NCBI GenBank assembly: GCA_020536535.1
Contig: JAHLWZ010000721.1
Coordinates: 86,451-150,450 of the forward strand
Direction of reading: 5' to 3'
DNA from: Pelomyxa schiedti
Taxonomy: Eukaryota > Evosea > Pelobiontida > Pelomyxidae
DNA length: 64,000 nt
Below the pieces are notes generated by a model. That model had not been told where the DNA came from. It worked only from the letters and a program-made list of their open reading frames with translations, and did not search any database. Of this stretch, positions 23,921 to 31,468 are shown piece after piece. How positions within the stretch are numbered: the stretch's first letter is position 1; every line of letters starts with the position of its first letter. The position numbers were made by a program, and so were the translations under genes.

Positions 23921-25060
23921 ATGAACTCGAAAGAACGGGTTCTCAGAGCGCTGTGTGGGCACAAGCGCGGGCTGGGAGGGCCCGACCGCGTGCCGGTTCA
24001 GTTCGACCTGTGCTCGTACCTGCTGGAGCGAGCCGCTGCGAAGTACGGCGTCGCGGTCGACGTCACCCCCGCGTGGTACTCGGACGTGACGTGGCGAATC
24101 TCGGCGAACGAGCTGCGCATAGCCATGGGCAGCGACTGCGCGATTGTGGGAGCGTCGGTGCCTAGCGGCCACGTGGATCCCATAATGCCGGGGGAGGGAC
24201 CCGCAGCGGCCGCGTGCTATGTGAACGAGTTCGGGATGACCCTGAGGCGCGGCGAGTTTTACGCCGAGCTTGTGGGCGTGCCTGCCAGCAGGCCCGTGAC
24301 GGTTGACGCGGTTATGGGAATGAGGTTCCCGGATCCTCTCGCTGACGGCAGGTATGATGCGGCAAAGAGGGACATTGAGAGGTGGGGACCCAGCCACTTT
24401 GTGATTGGCGACGCGGAGTTAAGTGTGTTCGAGCTGGCGTCCCACATTGTGGGATTCGAGGGCCTCCTTGAGGACCTAGCCTCTGGCTGTGACTACATCC
24501 CGGCGCTGCTGGACAGATGTCAGGATTTCACGACCGCCATTGCCCTCAGGCTGTGTCAGCTTGGAGTCGATGGGATATGGCTTGGTGATGACTTTGGCAC
24601 TCAGACCGGAATGCTTATCTCCCCGAAGATGTGGCGGTCTGTGTTCAAACCGAGATACGCCAAGATAATATCCACGCTGCGGGAAGCAAGGCCGGACGTG
24701 GTCATCATGTTCCACTCCGACGGCGCCGTCAGGCCCATAATCGCGGACCTGGTGGAGATAGGCGTCGACGTTATGAACCCCGTCCAGCCCAACGTACCCG
24801 GCCACGAGCCCGCGGTCCTCAAGCAACTCTTCGGCACCAAGTTGGCGTTCTGGGGCGCCATTGACCAGCAGAGGCTCTTGCCAGCAGGCACTGCGTCCGA
24901 GATTGATTCCGAGGTCAGAAATGCAATTGGTGCACTTGGTGCTGGTGGTGGTGGGTACATGTGCAGCCCTGCTCACATTGTGCAACACGACACATCTCTT
25001 GAGAATCTGGAAGCATTTTTGCTTGCAGTTAAAAAATATGGTCCATGCTCATCTTCTTAA
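23921..25060 (+). CDS. Bacterial-type uroporphyrinogen decarboxylase (URO-D) superfamily protein, not canonical HemE
   Basis: A single uninterrupted 379-codon frame from ATG 23921 to 25060, with no intron in an intron-dense neighbourhood. It is visibly more G+C-rich than its flanks except for the last 150 bp. It opens MNSKERVLRALCGHKRG and contains GVDGIWLGDDFGTQTGMLIS, VVIMFHSDGAVRPIIADLVE, IGVDVMNPVQPN and KLAFWGAIDQQ, all hallmarks of the URO-D/MtaA/CmuA TIM-barrel superfamily. It lacks the RQAGRY N-terminal motif of true uroporphyrinogen decarboxylase. It has HSDG where the corrinoid:CoM methyltransferases have a zinc-binding HxC. It therefore belongs to the large uncharacterised bacterial branch often linked to methyl transfer or sugar metabolism. 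The most economical reading is horizontal acquisition from an anaerobic bacterium. Confidence 0.88.
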   Translation: MNSKERVLRALCGHKRGLGGPDRVPVQFDLCSYLLERAAAKYGVAVDVTPAWYSDVTWRISANELRIAMGSDCAIVGASVPSGHVDPIMPGEGPAAAACYVNEFGMTLRRGEFYAELVGVPASRPVTVDAVMGMRFPDPLADGRYDAAKRDIERWGPSHFVIGDAELSVFELASHIVGFEGLLEDLASGCDYIPALLDRCQDFTTAIALRLCQLGVDGIWLGDDFGTQTGMLISPKMWRSVFKPRYAKIISTLREARPDVVIMFHSDGAVRPIIADLVEIGVDVMNPVQPNVPGHEPAVLKQLFGTKLAFWGAIDQQRLLPAGTASEIDSEVRNAIGALGAGGGGYMCSPAHIVQHDTSLENLEAFLLAVKKYGPCSSS

Positions 25061-25117
25061 ATTGGGTGAAAAAAAAAAAAACAAAGGCTATTCTCTTTTA
25101 TCAGAGAATCAAATCAA

Positions 25118-26332
25118 TCAATGGAAACAGAAGGGATGCCAAAGTTCAGAGAGACTATCCAAAGGGAGAGTGGCATGAAGCACAGTGAACCCTGTGAGTG
25201 GTTCCATCACTCTCAATTCATTACCATCAAGTGAAAACAACAGGCCCGCCTCTGCCTCAACACCGTGGGGCACAATTTCCTCTGTGTTAGGAGTTCTCAA
25301 CAGTGGCTTGGTCGAGTCATTGCAGTCCCAAATATCAAACAGCCAATCATTTTCGGGAAGATAAGAAACAACAAACAGATGTGAAGTCAATTGTGAGACT
25401 GTCTTTGTGAATCTAGTCTGTTGGAGAATAATCCCTGTGGTTCTCCTTTCAGAAAACTGTATGGAGTACACACTGCCACGTGGTGGTGGACACAACACAG
25501 CTTTCCCAAGGAAAGACCTGGAGCCATCTCTCTTCACAAGAACTGGAGAACAGAATATTGTGCCTTTGGCAACCTCACAGCTCGTTTCACTCAACACACA
25601 CAATTCCTTGGAACTGAATGACTTCTCAACATCTATCACCAAAAATGCAGTAGATCCTGGTGGGTTGCGCCAAGCTACCACAGCAACGAGCTCGTTTGGT
25701 GCCCACTTGTTGAAGGAAAGCATACTTACGTCGTGAGTCACAGCAGAGTAGCCAAGCCTGACAACCACAGAGGTGACAGCAGGCCGCTTGTCCGCCAACC
25801 TTCCAATCGAGAGCCCCAACATGTTTCCTTCCCGAAAATCACTTTCATATCCACAAGCCACGAACCACACGTGATTCACTGCGTGCGTAGGAACGCCCCT
25901 CCATGGGATCTGTTGTGGCATGACCCTCGGAAAGAGTGACACTGCGTAACCAGTGACCACGTCGTGCAACATATAAGGTGGCTCCAGGCGCCGCCTGCTG
26001 TCGACCCACTGGGCGTTGAAGGCACAGTTCCTTCTCACATCCTCGAATGTGAGCACGGGATCGCCTCTGATTCCCAGCACAAGTGGTGACACCTCAAACT
26101 TGATCAGCCACGGAATATGGCTGCACAAGGAATCAGACCCAACGGCAAACTTTTTGAGGGTCTCCTGGACCATCTCCCACACCAGCCTGGCTGCATCTAT
26201 TACCTCTGGTGCTGCTATTTGCTTATGGGAGGATGACGACGACCACCAACCGCACCTTGGGTGCGACACCAGGCACAGCGCAACAAACTGGTCTATGGCG
26301 CGGAGGGTCCCATAAGCTTGTCCGTTGTTCAT
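25118..26332 (-). CDS. Single-exon protein of unknown function, paralogue A
   Basis: A 404-codon intronless frame from ATG 26332 to stop 25118. Its neighbour at 26705-27988 is a clear paralogue, alike along its whole length; shared segments include YGTLRAIDQFVALCLVSHPR, WVDSRRRLEPP, NHVWFVACG, GNMLGLSIGRLAD and a common C-terminus PFCFH. The N-terminal helix-rich part is followed by a beta-rich half with recurring blade-like strands (VTSVVVRLGYSAVTHDVSML, FLVIDVEKSF, WLFDIWDCNDS, LLFSLDGNELRVMEP) that could form a WD-like propeller. No catalytic motif or membrane segment was found. I do not recognise the family; it may be lineage-specific. The frame is intact, with no sign of decay. Confidence 0.75.
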   Translation of the reverse strand: MNNGQAYGTLRAIDQFVALCLVSHPRCGWWSSSSSHKQIAAPEVIDAARLVWEMVQETLKKFAVGSDSLCSHIPWLIKFEVSPLVLGIRGDPVLTFEDVRRNCAFNAQWVDSRRRLEPPYMLHDVVTGYAVSLFPRVMPQQIPWRGVPTHAVNHVWFVACGYESDFREGNMLGLSIGRLADKRPAVTSVVVRLGYSAVTHDVSMLSFNKWAPNELVAVVAWRNPPGSTAFLVIDVEKSFSSKELCVLSETSCEVAKGTIFCSPVLVKRDGSRSFLGKAVLCPPPRGSVYSIQFSERRTTGIILQQTRFTKTVSQLTSHLFVVSYLPENDWLFDIWDCNDSTKPLLRTPNTEEIVPHGVEAEAGLLFSLDGNELRVMEPLTGFTVLHATLPLDSLSELWHPFCFH

Positions 26333-26704
26333 TACTTAAAGCAAAAATGCCTCGATGGCTGGCACCAAGTTGGGGCAGTTTTAGTTTAGGGGTGTCGTTT
26401 ACCATGCAGCATGTGTTGGTGAATGATGGGTTCTGTTGTTGACAAACAGCATGGAATCTGGAGTGCAGTGCATTTGGAGAGTGGTTGCAGCTTGGTGCAT
26501 TTGGAGCGGGCGCTGCTGCAGTTATGTTTAGTGGTAGGCACGATGTTGTTGGTGGGCAATTACTGTTGTGGTGTAAATTCCTTTGTTACTTCTGATGGTT
26601 GGAGTATTTGATCTTTTTACCTCGCCAGTGAACACAGAGGTGGCATGCCGTATGTTCGCAGCTTGAAAGAAACAGACGGAAAAAGCTTTCTCCTCAGGAG
26701 TGAA
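26333..26704. other. Intergenic stretch between the two paralogues
   Basis: About 370 bp. It holds the presumed promoter of paralogue A and the 3' flank of paralogue B. A 62-codon plus-strand frame (26423-26611) has no recognisable content. I see no RNA gene or repeat in it. Confidence 0.5.
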
Positions 26705-27988
26705 TCAATGAAAACAGAAGGGACGACCGAGATCATAGGGACGATCCAAAGGGAGAGTGGCCTGAAGCACAGTGAACCCTGTGAATGGTTCCGTCACTCT
26801 CAATTCATTATCATCAAGTGAAAACAACATGCCAGCCTCTGCCTCCACACGACGTTGCACATTTTGGTCTGTGTTAGGAATCCTCAACAGCGGCTTGGTC
26901 AAGTCATTGCAGTCCCAAATGTCCAACAGCCTAGCATAAACAACAACGAACAGATTTGAACTCAATTGCGACACGGTGCTGGCTCTTCCAGTTTGTTGGA
27001 GCAAAACCTTTGTGGGAGTCTTTTCAGAAAACAGGATACAGAAAGCACCACCAGGTGGACGAAACAGCGCCTTCCCAATGAAACATCGGGAGCCATCTCT
27101 CTTCAAAAGAACTCCAGGATAACACAGGAGTGTCCCTTCAAGAAACTCAGAGCTTGTTTCACTCAACACACACAATGACTGGGAATTGAAGGACCTCTCA
27201 ACATCAATCACCAGAAATGCAATGCATCCAGGAGACTTGCGGACATGCACCAAAGCAACAACCTCGTTTGGTGCCGACTTGTTGAAGAAAAGCATATTTA
27301 CGTCGTGAGTCACAGCAGAGTAAGAAAGCCTTACAACAACAGAAGTGACAGCAGGCTCCTCGTCCGCCAACCTTCCAATCGAGAGCCCCAACATGTTTCT
27401 TTCATCGAAGTCACTTGGAAATCCACAAGCCACGAACCACACGTGATTCACAGCGTACCCCGTACTGCTTCTAAATGGCTCCTGTGGTGGCATAGCCCTC
27501 GGATACAGAGACTCCACAGCGCCAGTGACCAAGTCATGCAACATAAAAGGTGGCTCCAGGCGCCGCCTGCTGTCGACCCACTCCATGTCTAGTTGGCTCC
27601 TTCCTCTCACATCCTCAAACGTGATCGCTGGATCATCGCGGCCAACGAGTCCCAGCACAAGCGGCGACACCTCAAACCTGATCAGCCACGAAACGTCGCA
27701 GGCAAAGCGAGCGGACCCGACGGCAAATCTTTCGCGGGTATCCTGGGCCATCTCCCACACCAGCCGCACTGCGCTCGCTGCCTCTGAAGCGGAATTATGG
27801 GCAGCGGTTGTGGCCGTGTCGTACTCGAGGGAGCGACGGGGCCACCAACCGCACCTTGGGTGTGAAACAAGACACAGTGCAACAAATTGGTCGACTGCAC
27901 GAAGTGTCCCATAAACTGTTGGTGTTGGCACCCCCTGAATAACCGACTGTACTTGTGGTAGCGTCGTTGCGTAAAACCATTTGTCCAT
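26705..27988 (-). CDS. Single-exon protein of unknown function, paralogue B
   Basis: Intronless frame from ATG 27988 (MDKWFYATTLPQVQ ...) to stop 26705. It is paralogous to the gene at 25118-26332 and carries about 20 extra N-terminal residues. The frame extends to a TTG at 28012, but those extra codons are read out of the inverted repeat that begins at about 28002, so the ATG at 27988 is preferred. The promoter therefore lies in or behind the nested repeat elements. Blade-like strands match paralogue A (SVVVRLSYSAVTHDVNMLF, LFVVVYARLLDIWDCNDL, MLFSLDDNELRVTEPFTGF). The function is unknown. The two genes face the same way with 360 bp between them, consistent with tandem duplication. Confidence 0.75.
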   Translation of the reverse strand: MDKWFYATTLPQVQSVIQGVPTPTVYGTLRAVDQFVALCLVSHPRCGWWPRRSLEYDTATTAAHNSASEAASAVRLVWEMAQDTRERFAVGSARFACDVSWLIRFEVSPLVLGLVGRDDPAITFEDVRGRSQLDMEWVDSRRRLEPPFMLHDLVTGAVESLYPRAMPPQEPFRSSTGYAVNHVWFVACGFPSDFDERNMLGLSIGRLADEEPAVTSVVVRLSYSAVTHDVNMLFFNKSAPNEVVALVHVRKSPGCIAFLVIDVERSFNSQSLCVLSETSSEFLEGTLLCYPGVLLKRDGSRCFIGKALFRPPGGAFCILFSEKTPTKVLLQQTGRASTVSQLSSNLFVVVYARLLDIWDCNDLTKPLLRIPNTDQNVQRRVEAEAGMLFSLDDNELRVTEPFTGFTVLQATLPLDRPYDLGRPFCFH

Positions 27989-28001
27989 TATTATTAATAA
28001 T

Positions 28002-28828
28002 GGGACGGCCAATCAGAAGTTGGGACTCACACTAAAAAATTCGTTTTGATGAATCAGAGTGTTGTTCTCAGTCGGGGGTGGATGGAAAAATCTGCTCTTT
28101 TGGATTTAGCTGGCCCAAAGGGTGGACCAGAAAATGTGCTTGGTCCTGCAGCAGTCTCTGTGCCCTGAAGGGAGAAAGGAATTTTTTTTGCCCAAAAGTG
28201 CCCTGGTCCAGAAAAAAAAAAATCCGGTCCGGAAAAATAATTCTTTTTTTCTGTGAAATAAACACACATGCAGCAGGCACAGAGGACATTAAATGTGCAT
28301 GGCAATGCTGTTGTAGTCACCCATAACAAGTTGTACTGAGATGGCACAGTGTCTCTCTGGAGGTGACTTGTCCTCAGTGTGACGTTGACTCAATACCTTG
28401 GTTTTAAGTCATTACTGTTGCTGGTTGTGACAATAATATTGAGTTGTCCATGTTACAACAAGCTCTGACAACCACATGCCTCACACCCTGTGACAAAACC
28501 ACAGGCCACAGAAATTCACAGAAAAAAAGTATTTTTTTTACGGACCGGCTTTTTTTCCCCTGGACCAGATTTTCGTTTTTTGGACCAAAAACCCCCTAGT
28601 GTGAGTCCCAGAAGTGTAGTTAACTACAAATTCTGTGAAATGCATTTTCTAAGTCGAGTAAAACCAATCACGACTTGTTTATTGACCAATGAATGCTCTC
28701 CCAAGAATAAGTAGTAGTAAGTTTCGATTTACTAATGGTGGTCTTCCTATTCCCACTTTTTCAACGGGATTACTCACAGAACACACCAAACCAACTTGGT
28801 GTTGTAGTCAACTACATTGGCCGTCCCA
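28002..28828. mobile_element. Outer inverted-repeat (MITE-like) element
   Basis: The ends are GGGACGGCCAAT (from about 28003) and its exact inverse ATTGGCCGTCCC (ending about 28828). Just inside, both ends continue with a GTAGTTAACTACAA-type palindromic motif, GTAGTTGACTACAA on the right. On the left this motif is displaced by the inner element. AT-rich flanks (TTATTAATAAT on the left, AATTCATAATTAAT on the right) suit an AT-targeted insertion. There is no transposase frame, so a non-autonomous element is inferred. Confidence 0.65.
28021..28609. mobile_element. Inner MITE-like element nested in the outer one
   Basis: It begins TGGGACTCACACTA and ends TAGTGTGAGTCCC, in inverted orientation. 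It is flanked on both sides by AGAAGT (28015-28020 and 28610-28615), a plausible 6-bp target-site duplication. Subterminal GGTCC(A/G)GAAAA-like motifs recur in both halves (about 28130, 28206, 28225, and inverted near 28540-28590). There is no coding capacity. It sits inside the left end of the outer element and splits that element's GTAGTTAACTACAA motif from its tip, so this insertion is the younger one. Confidence 0.68.
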
Positions 28829-28866
28829 ATTCATAATTAATATGAATAATTAATAATTATGATGAG

Positions 28867-30233
28867 ATGGAACTTCTGGGGGTGTATTTTACTACTTTTC
28901 TCCCACACATGACATCCAGTGCTCCGATTAACGTCACATGTTCTTTCGCGCCCAGTCTTCGTAGTCCTATCGATGTTCGCGACCCAATGGACATCCAAGT
29001 GCAGGTGCACACGAGTATGAATATCACCAACTGGACAGCAGAACACTTGTGGGCTCCCACCACAGGTGTGTTGGTGTTTGTTCTATTATTTTTTTTGTAA
29101 CCTCTTCATAAGCCTCTCTCGACTCAGATGTTATTTCTAATCTGCACATGGAACCTTTGAGTGATGTGACCTTTGAATCCATTCCTGGTTGCCTTGTAAT
29201 CACAGTTTATAATGCATCCCACAGTACTATGAATAGAACTCGCATCCAGATTCCACTATGTATTTTCAATGTCCCCAGAATTTCTAACTACCCCACGTAA
29301 AAGATATTTTCTTGAAGAGACTTTATGAGCCGTACAAAACCAGAAACATCATTATTAATTTACTTGTGTTTGGGATGTCAGGAGCAGGGAAGTCTGAATT
29401 CATCAACAGCTGTACAACTGCAATTTCCCAAGTCAAAGTACCTTCAGTATGTTATTTATAGTGAAGTGCAAATATTTCAACTAAATAGCCAAGATTGCAC
29501 TAGCCTCAGGAAGCACATCAATGGTAACAAATACGTTTCGTGGCTATCGCCTGATACCTTTTGAGAGTGAATTTACCCTCTTAGATGATATGAAGTCTTG
29601 TGTTGAAAGGTGAAATGGCGCACGGAACATCTCTGACAGCCAGGGTTTACATTCCCCAAAATTCATTGATAATTATCCACCTCGGACAGAGCGGCTACAG
29701 CAAAAGAAAAGCGCCAATCCACTGTGTTATTTTCTTCCTCCCAGCATCTGAGCTAGACACCTCTCCCCCCAGTACTCTCTGTAAGAGAATCCAGCCATTT
29801 ATGGAAATCACAAAAAGGCTTGGTAACTGAGGTCTCGTTCTTTTCGTTCTCATGTTATTTTTTCAGGAATTCCAGCCATTTTGGCTCTTAGTTTGGCAGA
29901 TCGGCTTGTTTCAGATTGGGCCAACTTTCCTAGATACTATGTGCAGACAGCAGCAAGTATGTTCAGCCTGCCTGAAACCTGTGTTTTTCCACTGGTTTCC
30001 TACTATGGGGCATCAATAAAGAACAGTGTGACTGACAAGATTATTCTACGAGTATTGTTTGGATCTGAGTTACTGGACTGTTTCTTTCAATTATTGGGAA
30101 ACTTGGTACCTGTTCCTTTTCTTTTTTTTTTTCTTTTTGGAAGGATTACCTGTTCATGGGATTCCTGTATCATTGTACTTCTTCCAATATTCCTGAAGAA
30201 ACCATCTTCCAACGTATTTTGATGAGGGACTAG
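28867..30233 (+). CDS. IFI44-like GTPase-domain protein
   Basis: Starts at ATG 28867; the internal ATG at 28909 is an alternative. An N-terminal beta-rich region (CSFAPSLRSPIDVRDP ...) is followed, after short introns, by a P-loop NLLVFGMSGAGKSEFINSCT (GxxxxGKS). Then come ALASG-TSMVTNTFRGYRLIPF (switch region) and FTLLDTY (DxxG-like). The C-terminal part reads YYVQTAASMFSLPETCVFPL and YFMG-like helical sequence, ending EETIFQRILMRD at 30233 after an intron at 30105-30143. The arrangement matches interferon-induced protein 44-type GTPases, which in animals have antiviral and cell-cycle roles. The role in a protist is unknown. Directly downstream on the same strand lies a kinase-like gene. Confidence 0.62.
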
Positions 30234-30302
30234 TAGAACCGGCACTGTTGTTGCTGAACACATTCCTATGGCTAATTGCACCTATTGCAGAGGAATAAGA
30301 AG

Positions 30303-31440
30303 CTCTCTGGAGAAGACGGTGATATAATAAGCATGGAGATGAACCCTTTTGGCAAGTATGGGCAAACAAGAAACTTCTTTTTTGGCACCCTAAGTACTGT
30401 GTAGTAATGAGCCTATAAAGAGTTCAGCACCCCAACATCCCAAGGTTTTACACAAGTGTTGAAACAGCAAGCGAAATTTACATCCCCATGCAGCTGTAGG
30501 CCAAACTCCCCCATCTCTGTGGTTTAATGGACAATGATTCTGTGCTTAGGATTGATGGCGTTACCTTGCGTTCCTGGCGCGAAAAGCAACATGGAGTTCA
30601 GGAAGAGACCGCAAACACCAAAATCTAGGAGAAAGATGTTTCCCGTCGTGGCTTCAAGGGGCTTGCCCACCAGGACATCAAGGTTGGTGTTACCTTTGAT
30701 GTACTAAATAAATACTGCTGTTTGCTAAGTTGCATGGCAATCCAGCCCGACAATATCTTGGTGGAAGCCACGACGGGAAACATCTTTCTCCTAGGTTTTG
30801 GTGTTTGCGGTCATTCTGATTACTTGCGAACCTTCGTTGGTACCCGTGGGTACCAAGGTGTGCAACTCTCTAATGTTACACCATTGACTTGAAGAACAGC
30901 GGTCCAGTGCAGGCCACTACAGCAATAAAGTGGATATTTGGTCCTTTGGAGCAGTTATCCATTACATGTTTATTGTAAACCATCCTTTTTACCTGGTGAC
31001 CAATTAATATAGATTCACGGGGAAATCACCATTTAAGACTTACCATGAGGTGAAGGAAGGACTGAATATTGACGGGCTATCTGCTTCTGATTCTGGTGTG
31101 TGGGTTGCCACTTTTCGCATTCCCTTTCTCACGCAAGTATGAAGCCCGAGTGCTATTAAGAAAGATGCTGTCGTACCATGCAAGAAACAGGCCATCAGTA
31201 GAAAATCTGTGTGAAAATCCTTGGTTCTTGTTGGCTGCATACACACCTATTCCTACAGCTACACCCGTGGCTACACCTGCAGCTACTACTGCACCCAGTC
31301 ACCAATCCCAAGACAGCGACAGGGTCCATCTTTTTTTTTGGATTTCCTCTGTGGACCTCAATGGACCTCCCGCAGGCTGCAACATCACTGCCCGCAGTTC
31401 GTGGCCTGTCCCGGTTACTCTTATTTGTACACAGTATTAA
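30303..31440 (+). CDS. Protein-kinase-like gene, probable pseudokinase
   Basis: Spliced exons give kinase subdomains in order: N-lobe GDIISMEMNPFGKYGQTRNF (the VAIK lysine is not evident), QHPNIPRFYTSVETASEIYI, IDGVTLRSW, catalytic loop GLAHQDIKPDNILVEATTG, activation segment FLLGFGVCGHS, FVGTRGYQ, then KVDIWSFGAVIHYMF and LLRKMLSYHARNRPSVENLC ... PWFL. The HRD Asp is kept (HQD) and Asn of PDN is present. The DFG Asp is Gly (GGT at 30794-30796), the APE motif is lost, and the beta-3 Lys seems absent, so catalysis is doubtful. A 49-bp inverted copy of the DFG region lies at 30607-30655. The start is unresolved; the end at 31440 converges with the K+ transporter. A very short intron (about 33 nt) would be needed to skip the TAG inside the inverted copy. 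Confidence 0.55.
30607..30812. repeat. 49-bp inverted repeat within the kinase-like gene
   Basis: 30607-30655 (GACCGCAAACACC ... GTCGTGGCTTC) is the reverse complement of 30764-30812 over 49 bp with one mismatch, at 30624/30795. The 108-bp loop between them encodes GLAHQDIK plus an intron. Read on the minus strand, the left arm encodes the same peptide as the right arm but with Asp instead of Gly at the DFG position. Confidence 0.9.
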
Positions 31441-31468
31441 CACGGGGTATTTTTTGTGTTTGCTTTTT

